DNA of 64,000 bases from Ktedonobacter robiniae (GCF_016587375.1 NZ_BNJG01000001.1:1-64000); one strand, 5' to 3'; shown: positions 42,623 through 52,753, counted from the stretch's first letter. Translations and numbers: made by a program. Notes: a model not told the origin generated them from the sequence alone.

Positions 42623-43188
42623 ATGCGCCTCATTGAGCAGCATATGATTGACAGGCGTGATCCACGATATGCTATTATTGATGAAGCAGCCTTCAAATCA
42701 AAGAATCTATATAATACAGCTTTGTACGAGATCCGCCAATCCCTTATCCACAAAGGGAAGTATCTCAACTACAATGAGAAGCAACGGCGAATGCAGCCTC
42801 ATGAGGCATACAAAGCGCTCCCGGCAAAGGTGAGCCAACAAATCCTGATGGTGCTTGATCACAAGGGGAATCCTATACAAAAGCCAGTTTGCTCGACCTG
42901 GACCTGCTGCCAGTGCGTGACCCGTATAATAAAAATGAGAAGCACACGTTTAGTGGGAAGCGGGTGATGCGTGGACTTTACCACGCATCCGATGGTCGCA
43001 AGATCAATGCCGACGTGAACGGTGCTGGCAACATCATACGCAAAGTAGCCCCTGACGCCTTTTGGGCAAAGGGGGTAGAGGATGGTAAAGGGATGCTTGC
43101 ATCTCTGGTAGTCCATCCGGTGAGGATTGTCGTTCCCCTCACGAAACCAGAAAGCAAGCGGAAAGTAGCGAAAGCAAGCGATCAATAG
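42623..43188 (+). pseudogene. tnpB: Internally deleted tnpB (IS200/IS605 family) remnant
   Basis: The N-terminal part (ATG 42623 to about 42865) reads RLIEQHMIDRRDPRYAIIDE and KGKYLNYNEKQRRMQ, typical of TnpB N-termini. From about 42880 another frame reads ASLLDLDLLPVRD, FSGKRVMRGLYHASDGRKIN and ADVNGAGNIIRKVAPDAF, the C-terminal end with the last RuvC Asp. About 200 central residues with the other two RuvC acidic residues and the zinc finger are missing and the two parts are out of frame. It cannot be an active nuclease. No tnpA or intact end sequences are seen. Confidence 0.85.
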
Positions 43189-43258
43189 AAAGCCCTCTTT
43201 CGTTACAAAACGCTATGTTTTTTTGGAACTATAGTTGAAATAAGGAGATTCACTTTTT

Positions 43259-43280
43259 CTCGTGACCTCCAGATCACGAG
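43259..43280. promoter_or_regulatory. Short inverted repeat before the GH57 gene
   Basis: CTCGTGA (43259-43265) and TCACGAG (43274-43280) are perfect arms with an 8-nt loop, 35 nt before the GH57 start. It could be an operator or a leader hairpin. Confidence 0.35.
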
Positions 43281-43314
43281 TATTGTGTTTCTACGACCAA
43301 CAAGGTGAAAGCAA

Positions 43315-45570
43315 ATGCCAACAGGGAGTAACAATCACATCTATTTCGGCCTTCTCCTGCATAATCACCAACCCGTCGGAAACTTCCCCTGGGTGTTTGA
43401 AAAGGTGTACCAGGAGGCCTATCTACCCATGCTCAAAGCCCTGGAACTTCATCCGGGGGTACGCGTCTCGCTACACTACACTGGCTCATTACTCGATTGG
43501 CTCTTGGAGGCACACCCCGAGTTTCTGCAACGCCTCTCGGAGTTAGTAAAGCGCGGGCAGGTGGAGATTGTCGGTGGCGGCTACTATGAACCAATCCTGC
43601 CCTCTATTCCCGACGCGGATAAGGTTGGGCAGATTCGGCATCTCAGCGAGAAGTTGCAGCAGGTCTTTGGCATAACGCCCAGCGGCATGTGGCTGGCCGA
43701 ACGCGTCTGGGAGCCGGCACTGCCACGTTATCTGCACGAGGCCGGGATACAATGGACGGTTGTAGATGATGTCCACTTCAAGTATGTGGGGCAGGAAGAT
43801 AGCGACCTCTACGGCTACTATGCCACCGAGGATCAGGGTCACATGCTCAAAGTCTACGCGACCAATAAGATGTTGCGCTACACCATCCCCTGGCGCCCCG
43901 TCGCGGAGACCATCGACACGCTCCGCTCGCTTGCCACCCCTGATGGCACCCGTATCCTGGTCATGGGCGATGATGGCGAGAAGTTTGGTAGCTGGCCGGA
44001 GACTGATCGCTATTGCTGGGGTACCCAAACAGAGCCAGGCTGGGTCGAGACCTTCTTTAGTGCGCTAGAAGAGCATAGTTCCTGGCTCCATACCATCCCC
44101 CTGGGGGAGTATGCTCAGAAGCAACCAGCCCTGGGGCGCATCTATCTCCCCACAGCTTCATATGTTGAGATGAGCGAGTGGGCGCTGCCTCCGCGCAAGG
44201 CCTATAGCTTTGGCAAGCTCCTGCATAAATACGAAGAGACACGCCAGGACGAGGCCTTGCAATTTATGCGCGGTGGCTTCTGGCGCAACTTTCTGGTACG
44301 CTACCCCGAAATCAATAACCAGCATAAAAAGATGCAGCACATCCATCATAAGGTCTATAAGGCGGGCGCAACCGACGAGCATGGACTCCATCATCTCTGG
44401 AAGGCTCAGGCCAACGATACTTACTGGCATGGCCTCTTTGGCGGCATCTACATGACGCATGTGCGCTCAGCCATCTATCATCACCTGATCAAAGCGGAGA
44501 ACGCGGCTGATCGTGTGTTGCACGGTACCGCACCCTGGCAGCAGTATACGTTCACCGATTTTGACTTTGACACACGCGATGAACTGCTCGTCGAAAGCGA
44601 TCAGCAGAACCTCTACTTCGATCCCCAGCGCGGCGGCACACTCTTTGAATGGGATATGCGCCGCAGCGCGCATAATGTCCTCAGCGTCATATCACGCCGT
44701 GAGGAGAGCTATCACCGCACCCTGCGCGAGCATGAACAGGAGCGCCGCAAGCAGTTGGCTCTGAGCGCGCAGGCCGAGAAGAAAAGCAGTGATGAGAAGA
44801 GCAATGTACAGGAGCCAGCCTCACCCCATACCGCGGTCCGCACTAAAGAGCATGACCTGGATCGCCATCTAACCGTTGATCGCTATCGACGCGCCAGCCT
44901 GGTTGACCATTTCTTGCCACCAGGACTCCCCATGAACTCCTTCGCGCACAACCGCTATGAAGAATATGGCGACTTCGTAGAGCGCCCATACCAGGCCGCT
45001 GTCAAGCAGGATGCCACCGGCACCGAGATCACTCTCTCACGCACCGGAAGCGTACGGCGAGCTGGCGCCCTGAATCCCTTACCGCTTCATCTCAGTAAAA
45101 AGATCGTGCTGCCACCGGGGGAAGAAGGCCTCAGTATTCGCTATGAACTGACCAATCAGGGCCAGGTCACCTTGCAGACGCGCTTCGCCTGTGAGTGGAA
45201 CCTCAACTTCCTGGGTGGTGGCGCAAACGAGCAGGCCTATTATTACCTCAAGCAACGGGAGCCAGCCAGGGTACCTTTTGATGGCACAGAAGAGCTGCAC
45301 GAGGTCCAGGAGCTGCATATGGGCAATGCCTGGCTGCAACAGGACCTGCGGCTGGAAGTCAGCAAACCTGCAACCCTCTGGCGTTTCTCACTGGACACGA
45401 TTACCGGCTCAGAGGCCGGATTTGAGCGCACTCACCAGGGAAGCTGTATGGTGCTCACCTGGCCGCTCGAACTGGCACCTGGGGAGACCTGGAGCGTCGA
45501 GATGGCCTGGACGGGCCAGCCCGAACTCATGGCAGCCACTGAGTCCTTCTTCTCCAGCGTGGCACGCTAG
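43315..45570 (+). CDS. Glycoside hydrolase family 57 (4-alpha-glucanotransferase/alpha-amylase type)
   Basis: A 751-residue GH57 enzyme. The start YFGLLLHNHQPVGNFPWVFE, the motif GMWLAERVWEPALPRY with the nucleophile Glu, and LVMGDDGEKFGSWPETDRYC with the acid/base Asp are diagnostic. C-terminal beta domains of the DUF1925/DUF1926 kind follow (TRFACEWNLNFLGGG). It would rearrange or degrade alpha-1,4-glucans such as glycogen. A charged low-complexity insert (about residues 465-520, EHEQERRKQLALSAQAEKK) interrupts the beta region. No signal peptide, so it is cytosolic. Confidence 0.92.
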   Translation: MPTGSNNHIYFGLLLHNHQPVGNFPWVFEKVYQEAYLPMLKALELHPGVRVSLHYTGSLLDWLLEAHPEFLQRLSELVKRGQVEIVGGGYYEPILPSIPDADKVGQIRHLSEKLQQVFGITPSGMWLAERVWEPALPRYLHEAGIQWTVVDDVHFKYVGQEDSDLYGYYATEDQGHMLKVYATNKMLRYTIPWRPVAETIDTLRSLATPDGTRILVMGDDGEKFGSWPETDRYCWGTQTEPGWVETFFSALEEHSSWLHTIPLGEYAQKQPALGRIYLPTASYVEMSEWALPPRKAYSFGKLLHKYEETRQDEALQFMRGGFWRNFLVRYPEINNQHKKMQHIHHKVYKAGATDEHGLHHLWKAQANDTYWHGLFGGIYMTHVRSAIYHHLIKAENAADRVLHGTAPWQQYTFTDFDFDTRDELLVESDQQNLYFDPQRGGTLFEWDMRRSAHNVLSVISRREESYHRTLREHEQERRKQLALSAQAEKKSSDEKSNVQEPASPHTAVRTKEHDLDRHLTVDRYRRASLVDHFLPPGLPMNSFAHNRYEEYGDFVERPYQAAVKQDATGTEITLSRTGSVRRAGALNPLPLHLSKKIVLPPGEEGLSIRYELTNQGQVTLQTRFACEWNLNFLGGGANEQAYYYLKQREPARVPFDGTEELHEVQELHMGNAWLQQDLRLEVSKPATLWRFSLDTITGSEAGFERTHQGSCMVLTWPLELAPGETWSVEMAWTGQPELMAATESFFSSVAR

Positions 45571-45582
45571 TCGCGACTCACC

Positions 45583-45637
45583 GGGGCGGAGTCTCGTCCG
45601 ACACTGCTAAAGCATGCGTCGGACGAGACTCCGCCCC
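45583..45637. repeat. Hairpin with repeat module in its loop (20-bp arms)
   Basis: Perfect arms 45583-45602 and 45618-45637 enclose the 15-nt loop ACTGCTAAAGCATGC. The stretch ACTGCTAAAGCATGCGTC is a variant of the arm of the 23080 and 52681 hairpins. It starts 13 nt after the GH57 stop. Confidence 0.82.
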
Positions 45638-45777
45638 ATTAGTACTAATGCCTACGGGCATATCTGTAAAAAGACGTGATAGAATCATAGAAGCTCTTTA
45701 TTAGCATAGGGAACGCCATGAGCACGTTCTTTCTGTTTGCTGGTAGTTGCCAGGATGCCACTACACCAACAACCGAG

Positions 45778-45796
45778 GCGAGCGCCGCAGGCGCGA
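45778..45796 (+). repeat. 20-nt module in reverse orientation
   Basis: GCGAGCGCCGCAGGCGCGA is the reverse complement of the module found at 6428 and 19189. It lies 90 nt before the amidotransferase start on the same strand, the same relative position as in the minus-strand cases. Confidence 0.6.
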
Positions 45797-45885
45797 GGAG
45801 TCAGGCCCGGCTGCGGCCCATAGCATCGAATAAATTCAATATAAAAAATAATGTGGCGCAAGGCCACCTGAAGGACTATATACGA

Positions 45886-46593
45886 ATGAAACCAGTTCTG
45901 CTTTTACAACATGACAGTGAAGACCCACCTGGTTTCCTGGGAGAATTGCTCCAGGAGCACACTATAGCGTTTGAGGTATGCGACGTGACCCGCTCAAAGC
46001 AGTTGCCCACGCTGCATGACTATAGCGCGGTTGTCGCCCTGGGAGGCGCACAGCAAGCCTATGATGAGGTGAGCTACCCCTACTTTATAGAGGAAAAGAC
46101 CTGGCTACGGGAGCTTGTAGCGCACGAGATCCCTTACCTGGGGCTTTGCCTGGGTGGGCAACTCCTGGCCTCGGCGCTGGGGGCAAAGGTTCGCCAGCAC
46201 ACCCAGGCTGAGATCGGGTTCTTTGATATTCCCCTGACTAAGGCAGGTAGGCAAGATCCACTTTTTGAGGGCCTTCCTGATTTTGAACGCGTCTTTCACT
46301 GGCATATGGATGTGTTCGATCTCCCCAGCAAAGGAAAACTCCTGGCAAGTAATACCTGCGCGCCCCATCAAGCCTTTCGTTATGGGCGGCACGCCTATGG
46401 CCTTCAGTACCATATCGAGGTCACGCCAGCCATCCTGGCAAGCTGGATGCGCTCGCTGGAGCCTGAAACCCCAACTGAGATCCGCGACCATCTCGCGGCG
46501 ATCCAACACGATCCAGACGCCTACTTTCCAGCCTATCATGCACACTCACGCCAATTGTTTCGCAACTTCCTACGCTTAAGTGACTTAGTATGA
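45886..46593 (+). CDS. Class I glutamine amidotransferase-like protein
   Basis: A 235-residue GATase1 domain: the nucleophile elbow YLGLCLGGQLLASALGA (Cys) and YGLQYHIEVTP with the catalytic His and Glu. It resembles stand-alone GMP-synthase-like amidotransferases used to hydrolyse gamma-glutamyl compounds. GAAGGA is 10 nt before ATG 45886. The open frame upstream to 45718 runs across the repeat module and is not counted. Confidence 0.85.
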   Translation: MKPVLLLQHDSEDPPGFLGELLQEHTIAFEVCDVTRSKQLPTLHDYSAVVALGGAQQAYDEVSYPYFIEEKTWLRELVAHEIPYLGLCLGGQLLASALGAKVRQHTQAEIGFFDIPLTKAGRQDPLFEGLPDFERVFHWHMDVFDLPSKGKLLASNTCAPHQAFRYGRHAYGLQYHIEVTPAILASWMRSLEPETPTEIRDHLAAIQHDPDAYFPAYHAHSRQLFRNFLRLSDLV

Positions 46594-46816
46594 GGTTTAA
46601 CGATATACGCAGAAACTCTTTTCTTTTCTGCCCTCTTTCTGCTATACTTGCACTCATGACCTATTCTTAGTGCATCTTAGAGGTTTTCTATATGTAAACC
46701 AACAGTCGTAAATTGTACAATGCGCTGTCATTCCTGCTCACATAGCAACGCTGTAGAGAGGCTAGCATGCCTCTGTTTAGTACAGCATACATGATCGCTT
46801 CTTGCATAACGTAATA

Positions 46817-46840
46817 ATTGATAGTCCTATTGATAGTCCT
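46817..46840 (+). repeat. Tandem 12-nt direct repeat upstream of PP2C gene
   Basis: ATTGATAGTCCT occurs twice head-to-tail (46817-46828 and 46829-46840), followed by TATACT at 46847-46852, 29 nt before the phosphatase start. It could be a protein-binding site. The rest of 46594-46881 shows nothing recognisable. Confidence 0.45.
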
Positions 46841-46881
46841 GTGAGATATACTAGAAAGTATCGCTAGCATCGGACAAGACT

Positions 46882-47850
46882 ATGCATATATTGCTCGAAA
46901 GGCCGCATTCGACGAAGATGCCGCAGAATAAAATTCATACTAATCCTTCAATAAAAAATTTTTCTGGGTCTGCACTCCCACCTTTTACTTTTTCTCTTCG
47001 TACTATTGCCTGCGAACGACATCCAACGCGGAATGAAGATAGCGTACTCGTGGATGAGCGCACTGGGCTGGTCGCAGTCTTCGATGGCGTTGGAGGAAGT
47101 GCCGCTGGTGAGATTGCCTCCCAAACAGCCCACTATGCCGCTCTCCAACAATGGCGACGCCGCCTGCGCCAGTTCCAACCTGGACGCAAGGTTCTGACCA
47201 TTCCAGAAGCCTCAGCCCAGGCTAATTTCTGCGAGCTATTAGAAGAACTCATCTATGATGCCGATGACCAGGTACGCACCGAAGGAGCACGCCGCGCTGG
47301 CACCGACGATCTCGCCACGACGGTCGCGCTGGCAGTAATCTCTCGCCAGGCCAGGGCAGGCCACTACACGCTCTACTATGCCCATGTAGGAGATAGCCGT
47401 ATCTATCTAGCACGGGAGAAAGAGCCGATGCAGCGCCTCACCAAGGATGATGGTCTGCTGGCCAAACTCGTCGAAAACCGCATCATTGATGAAGAGAACG
47501 CGCTCCGTATAGATCAGGCCCAGACGGCTGGACAGCTCTCAGATACCGAACTCAGCTACTTCCGCCTGCGGGGAGGCATCACCCAGGCTCTGGGCGGCCC
47601 CTTGCCACCAACTATTCATATCGACGAAATCAGCATTCAACCAGGGGATCGCGTTCTGCTCTGCACTGACGGCGTTCATGATAATCTCACCGATGAAGAA
47701 ATTGAGCATATTCTACGCAGCACACCCCGCGACACCACGGCACGCGAACTTGTACGCCACTCCCTCAATCGCTCACATGAGAGTCGCAGCGCCACCATTC
47801 GTGCCAAGCCCGACGATATGAGCGCAGTCGTCATCACCTGCCGCTTTTAA
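46882..47850 (+). CDS. PP2C-family protein phosphatase
   Basis: A 322-residue PPM phosphatase. Metal-binding motifs are visible: RNEDSVLVDERTGLVAVFDG with DGVGG, then YYAHVGDSRIYLAR, LLCTDGVHDNLTDEEI and the final KPDDMSAVVI. It would remove phosphate from Ser/Thr targets and is a natural counterpart of the kinases at 58745 and 61882. Start choice is uncertain: ATG 46882 or 46918; neither has a strong site. Confidence 0.88.
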   Translation: MHILLERPHSTKMPQNKIHTNPSIKNFSGSALPPFTFSLRTIACERHPTRNEDSVLVDERTGLVAVFDGVGGSAAGEIASQTAHYAALQQWRRRLRQFQPGRKVLTIPEASAQANFCELLEELIYDADDQVRTEGARRAGTDDLATTVALAVISRQARAGHYTLYYAHVGDSRIYLAREKEPMQRLTKDDGLLAKLVENRIIDEENALRIDQAQTAGQLSDTELSYFRLRGGITQALGGPLPPTIHIDEISIQPGDRVLLCTDGVHDNLTDEEIEHILRSTPRDTTARELVRHSLNRSHESRSATIRAKPDDMSAVVITCRF

Positions 47851-47975
47851 CGCGCAATGCTCTATACTGACCAGGGATAGCTTTTCACGCCTTCCAGCAG
47901 ACAAAAAGTACTATACCAGCGGCAAATGTATGCATTGATACTCGCAAATACGTTACCCTATAAGAGGCCACGTCT

Positions 47976-48125
47976 ATGGACCGGGCGCGCCTCTTATTTG
48001 CGCTTTCGCTGTATGTCTTATTATTGCTGATCCTGGTCATCTATATCGCGAACAAGCAAACAAAAATATTTCATAAAGTCAGAGATTCTCTGGCAAGATT
48101 ATCTTCGTATTGCGTGTCTTCTTAG
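47976..48125 (+). CDS. Small single-pass membrane protein (49 aa)
   Basis: A 49-residue frame, ATG 47976 with AGAGG 8 nt upstream. One membrane helix (LLFALSLYVLLLLILVIYIA) is followed by a basic tail NKQTKIFHKVRDSLARLSSY. No family is recognised. The CAP-domain gene starts 18 nt downstream, and its ribosome site overlaps this gene's stop codon, so they may be cotranscribed. Confidence 0.5.
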   Translation: MDRARLLFALSLYVLLLLILVIYIANKQTKIFHKVRDSLARLSSYCVSS

Positions 48126-48143
48126 GAGGGATAGGTAAGTATC

Positions 48144-48868
48144 TTGAGTAAGAATACGTCCTGGTTCGTGTTATGTGCTACGGCGTGCTGCCTCTTGTGG
48201 AGCAGCATTCTCCTGACCGCCTGTGGATCGCAGGCGCCAGAGGTCAGAGGGAAGAATACACCTCATACCATAGCGCGTGACAATATTGAAGAAAAACACG
48301 CCACCCCAACACCTGATACCCCCCTACAAGCTCAAGCCACGACACCCACGCCTACACCTACCCAGAAGCCAGCAGGGGCCGCAGGCGGACCTACCAATAT
48401 TCCGGCTACCGGCTCGGGCGCCGCTCCATATGGCTCTCCTCCAGGGCTAACCGCGCTCGAACAACAGCTAACACAACAGCTTTTTAATCAGATCAACAGC
48501 GACCGGGCAGCGCGTGGACTCTACGCCTATCAGTGGAATACGACGCTGGCAGGGGAGCACGCCTACATAGCTGGAATATGTTCCATTGTGGCTTCAGCCA
48601 TACCTGCCCCGATGGCCTGGACCAGTGTCAACGCATCGCTAACGAAGGTTTCGCAGGTTATAGCGACTGTGGCGAGAACATTGGCGAGGCGGGACCATCA
48701 AGCCCACCCTGGACGAATGTCTACGCCGTGCACATGAGCATGGTCAATGAGCCGCCTACGGGCTGGCACCGCATTCACCTTTTCAGTACAACGCTTCATC
48801 GCATAGGCATTGGCATCTACGTTGATCCCAGCGGCTGGGTCTGGTTTACCGAAGACATGGTAAGTTAA
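48144..48868 (+). CDS. CAP-domain (SCP/PR-1) lipoprotein, frameshifted
   Basis: The N-terminus is a lipoprotein signal with lipobox LLTACGS, then a Thr/Pro linker (TTPTPTPTQKP) and the start of a CAP domain, LFNQINSDRAARGLYAYQWN. The frame then breaks at the G4 run 48552-48555. The shifted frame continues the domain: RLHSWNMFHCGFSHTCP, GENIGEAGPSSPPW and IGIGIYVDPSGWVWFTED. One added G joins them into 241 residues. CAP proteins are secreted and of varied, mostly unknown function. The start is TTG 48144, 14 nt after AGGAGG. Confidence 0.8.
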
Positions 48869-48872
48869 AGAC

Positions 48873-48927
48873 GAGAAAAAGCAGCAGAACCGGGAAGCGC
48901 CGCTTCCCGGTTCTGCTGCTTTTTCTC
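48873..48927. terminator. Terminator-like perfect hairpin (27-bp arms)
   Basis: Arms 48873-48899 and 48901-48927 are perfect complements with one central base. The outer arm is AAAAAG/CTTTTT, giving a T-run within the descending arm in both directions. It separates the convergent CAP and ftsH genes. Confidence 0.85.
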
Positions 48928-48934
48928 ACTAACA

Positions 48935-51246
48935 TTAAGCATGTGGTTTTGCCCCTATCAGGGCTTCAAACTGTGCACGATCCAGGGTTTCTTCCTCCAT
49001 CAGGGTAGCAGCCAGGTGTTGCAATTGCGCATGATGCTCAGTCAGGATGTGGGAGGCGACCGCGCGCCCCTCCGCGAGAATATTCAGTACTTCTGCATCC
49101 ACAAGAGCATTCAAGCTCAGTCCAACACTCGCTGTGGCAGGCGAGGACTCGACGTTGGCCATGGGCAGTGCAGGCGGAAGGGCGCCTCCTTGTAGCACAG
49201 GCTCTCCGTGAGCGTTCAGGGCCAGGTCGCGAGAGTGCAGGTCCGCACGGCGACGCATATTCAGCCCATATGCCCCTTCTCCGGCTTGATAGTCGGCAAA
49301 GACCAATCCCAGTTGCTTGCTCATGCCCCAGCGCGTAACCATCTTTCGGGCCAGGTCCGTCACTACCTGAAAATCGTTCTCGGCCCCCGTGGTCACATGC
49401 TGCTCACCAAAGGTCAACTCCTCGGCGACTCGTCCACCCAGGCCAATGGCGATCTTCGCGATCAAGTACTCGCGACTATAGTTATAGCGGTCCTCTTCGC
49501 TCATGAAGTGTGTCACACCCAGGCTCTGGCCTCGCGGCAGAATGGTCACACGGTTCACCACATCGCCCTCAGGGAGGTAGTGCGCGACCAGGGCATGTCC
49601 GCCCTCGTGAATGGCAATGATGCGGCGCTCGCGCTCATTCATCACCAGAGGACGGAGTGCTCCAAGCTGTACACGCGCCAGGGCCTCCTCAAAACAGGGA
49701 TAAGGAACGCTGGGAAGATTACGCCGAGCCGCACTTAGGGCCGCCTCATTGACCAGATTTGCCAGGTCTGCGCCAGTCATGCCCGTAGTGATGCGCGCGA
49801 TCCGCTCAAGGCTCACGTCTGCGTCCAGAGGGGTGTTGCGCGTATGCACACGCAGAATCGCCTCGCGACCCACACGGTCGGGTGGCGAGACCATAATGCG
49901 CCGATCAAAGCGGCCTGGGCGTAGCAAGGCACTATCAAGAATATCGGCCCGGTTCGTTGCGGCCAGGACTACGACAGCATGGCGTGCATCAAAGCCATCC
50001 AGCTCTACGAGCAACTGGTTCAGGGTTTGATCGCGCTCATCGTTGCCGCTCATGCGCATGGAGCGCTTGCGCCCCACCGCGTCTATCTCGTCGATAAAGA
50101 TGACGCTGGGAGACGCCTGCCGTGCCTGATTAAACAGGTCGCGTACCCGGCTGGCGCCCACACCTACAAACATCTCCACAAACTCCGAGGCACTCATAGA
50201 GAAGAAGGGAACCTGGGCCTCCCCGGCCACCGCCCGGGCCAAGAGGGTTTTGCCGGTTCCTGGAGGGCCAACAAGCAAGGCGCCGCGTGGAATACGCGCA
50301 CCCAGGCGATTATAGCGCTCGGGGCGGCGTAAGAACTCGACGATCTCCTCCAGTTCACTGCGCACCTCGTCAATACCTGCAACGTCAGCGAAGGTGACAC
50401 GGTTCACTTCAGTAAGGCGCGCCACACGCGCCTTCGCAACTGCCTCTCCACCAGTGACATTGACCGGGCCACGGATCTGCTCTTTGCGCGCCTCGCGTGG
50501 CTCATGGCCTGAGCGAGGAACCTCTTTCGCACGCTCAAAGCGGCGCACGCGGTTCTTGCCCATCTGCGTAATACGCTCATCAATCGTTTTCTCTAGGCTG
50601 GACCGGTTACGCATCATCGTGTAACCGAGTATGATCAGCGCGCCAATGAGAAAGGGGAGAAATCGCCATAGATACACTAACCAATCAGCCGTTTGTGCCA
50701 CGGGAATCGTCCTCACCTGCACTTGCTTACTCAAAAGCAAGGCCATCAACTGCTCATCGCCATTTACTGGCATTTGTGTATGTACCGCACGCTCTGTATC
50801 AAGTATCTTCCCCCGGGCGAATTGCCAGTGCTGATATAGCGATTCCAGGCCTGTATATCCTGGCTCTTCTGTTCTACGGTCACCTTCGCCGTAGTCGGGG
50901 TAGCTGGCGATGTGCTCACCAAAAGTGGTTGATTCAGGAGCGCACTTATCTCATTGCCACGAATATTCACCGCCCAGACATGTCCCACCTCCACTTGCTT
51001 CACAAAATCACTATAAGAAAGCACTGTCTCGTTGGCAGGCGTGGTATTCGTGAGTGTCGGAGGTTGGAGCTGACTCGCCACGATATACAAAAGCCCCAGG
51101 AGCAACACGATCAATACACCTGTACATAGCACACTGCGTTCTTCAAGAAGCAGCCTTCGGAGCCTGCGCCCAAAGTGTTCAGTTCTTCTCTGCCACTGCC
51201 TGGTATTCTCAGACAGTTTGTTACGGCGACCCGCCTTGTCGTCCAT
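48935..51246 (-). CDS. ftsH: ATP-dependent zinc metalloprotease FtsH, frameshifted
   Basis: The N-terminal part (ATG 51246, GAGG 7 nt upstream) has a membrane helix [17 protein letters not shown] and the start of the outer domain, [20 protein letters not shown]. Around 50820-50840 the frame shifts to [17 protein letters not shown], which runs into the second helix, the AAA domain ([18 protein letters not shown]) and the protease ([12 protein letters not shown], with the third ligand in GAENDF). One added base gives 770 residues. FtsH degrades membrane and regulatory proteins. A linker of about 50 charged residues follows the second helix. It is one of probably several copies, since Chloroflexota often have more than one. 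Confidence 0.88.
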
Positions 51247-51694
51247 TCATGCACCTCGTCGGAAAGACCACACAGCCGGATCTATATGATTGATCCTTCG
51301 TGTCCATACAGCACACATCAGCCCAGTTAGAGGGCCATACACACCTATTAACCGTTGAAACACACATCCATCCTGCCATAGAGCAGGAAATAGACCGTAA
51401 AAAAAGCATCTGGAAGTAAAAAAGTGTGCATTTGTGGACAATCAACAACAGTGTACTGCTTTCAGCGAGAAAAGCGGCAGGATCGGTACTTTCTTCTCAA
51501 AAGCATGAAAATTAATTAATACACCTCTATGTGTATCATTATAAATCAGCACCGAGAACTCAGCAGAATTGCTGACCTCTCTTTAGGGCGCAGCAAGCCA
51601 TACATTTGAGTTATGAAGATTTTGGCTCTCGCATGCATGGTATAGTCTATACACGTTAGCAGAGACATCTCTTGATACATCTTGAGAGCCTAAT
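51247..51694. other. Gene-free stretch upstream of ftsH
   Basis: About 450 nt, AT-richer than the genes around it, with no frame that looks coding and no long hairpin until 51695. It presumably holds the ftsH promoter, but I cannot pick a clear one. Confidence 0.5.
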
Positions 51695-51759
51695 TTTACT
51701 AGGAATGGGGTGTCGTAAAAAGGCCGCTGGCCTTTTTACGACACCCCATTCCTAGTAAA
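51695..51759. terminator. Perfect hairpin (31-bp arms, 3-nt loop)
   Basis: Arms 51695-51725 and 51729-51759 are exact complements around GCT, with AAAAAGGCC/GGCCTTTTT next to the loop. It lies 4 nt past the stop of the DUF554 gene on the minus strand. Confidence 0.85.
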
Positions 51760-51763
51760 TATC

Positions 51764-52576
51764 TTAACCTCCCAGGCCGAAGTCGAGGGGAATATGCAGG
51801 ATATTGAGCAGGGCAACCAGCAAGGGGGCGATCAGCAAAGCTGGAAGCATGTTCGCGACTTTGATCCGCTCCGCCCACAGACTCTGCGACTGAATGCCGA
51901 GGATATTGAGCGCCAGGGCGATGAGAATTGTCCCACCTGCGGCGGAAAGCTCGATGACGCGTGGCTGCATTCCCAGCGCCAGGGCGGGATTCGAGATGAG
52001 TAGAGGCTTGATCAGGCCCGCCAGCAGTGAGATACCTCCCTGCACGATAAGCACCGTTGCCCCGGCAAAAAGCACGCCTCGTCCAAAGCTGCTGGCAAAA
52101 ATAATCGCGGAAAAGCCATCCAGGATAGCTTTGATAGCCAGCAAGCGAAAGTCGCCCGTCAGGCCATCCTGTATCGAGCCGAGAACCGTCAAGGGTCCCA
52201 CACAGAATTGCAGGCTCGCCACTACAAAAGCCGCGGTAAAGTGTTGCTCGCGACCTGTCTTATCGACCCGCCGCTTCAGCGAATCACCCAACCAGTTAAT
52301 GCCGCCATCAATATTGAGAAGTTCCCCCACTACCACACCAATCACCAGGGCCAGAAGCGGAATCAAGGCGTTCTCCGTCTTCAAGGCACTACTCATCCCG
52401 ATCACAATCGTCATAATACCAATCACAATAATGACGCCCTGCTTAATCCGCTCGGGGAGGCGATCTCCAATCAACAGGCCAATGATGCCTCCCAGCATGA
52501 CCGTAGCAAAGTTTAAGAGTGTTCCACGCAGCGGCAAGGCTGCCATATCAGAGAGAAGTGTATTTGCTAGTAGCAT
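51764..52576 (-). CDS. DUF554 family membrane protein
   Basis: A 270-residue protein with about seven membrane helices: GTLLNFATVMLGGIIGLLIG, VIIVIGIMTIVIGMSSALKT and the conserved SLQFCVGPLTVLGSIQDGL. This pattern is that of DUF554 (YdfK/YqgA-like), a putative transporter family of unknown substrate. AAGGAA lies 10 nt before the ATG. Confidence 0.85.
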   Translation of the reverse strand: MLLANTLLSDMAALPLRGTLLNFATVMLGGIIGLLIGDRLPERIKQGVIIVIGIMTIVIGMSSALKTENALIPLLALVIGVVVGELLNIDGGINWLGDSLKRRVDKTGREQHFTAAFVVASLQFCVGPLTVLGSIQDGLTGDFRLLAIKAILDGFSAIIFASSFGRGVLFAGATVLIVQGGISLLAGLIKPLLISNPALALGMQPRVIELSAAGGTILIALALNILGIQSQSLWAERIKVANMLPALLIAPLLVALLNILHIPLDFGLGG

Positions 52577-52680
52577 TCCTCATAAGTTCCTTATTTTCAA
52601 AAGGCATACGCAATGTCAGATGCAAACTTCTGTTAGATTTCCTTAGCATAGCATGCGCTCAAGCATAGACGGTAATCAGT

Positions 52681-52753
52681 AGCCCAACGCTGCTAAAGCA
52701 CGCGTCTACATATAACGATGATATGTAGACGCGTGCTTTAGCAGCGTTGGGCT
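52681..52753. repeat. Hairpin repeat, copy 2 (33-bp arms)
   Basis: Arms 52681-52713 and 52721-52753 are perfect complements with loop AACGATG. The inner 26 nt of each arm are identical to the hairpin at 23080-23139, while outer bases and loop differ, so this is a dispersed repeat with conserved stem. Confidence 0.9.

Noticed and set aside
45718..45885. 56-residue N-terminal extension of the amidotransferase
   Set aside because: The stretch includes the reverse repeat module and has no family resemblance; the domain begins at ATG 45886.
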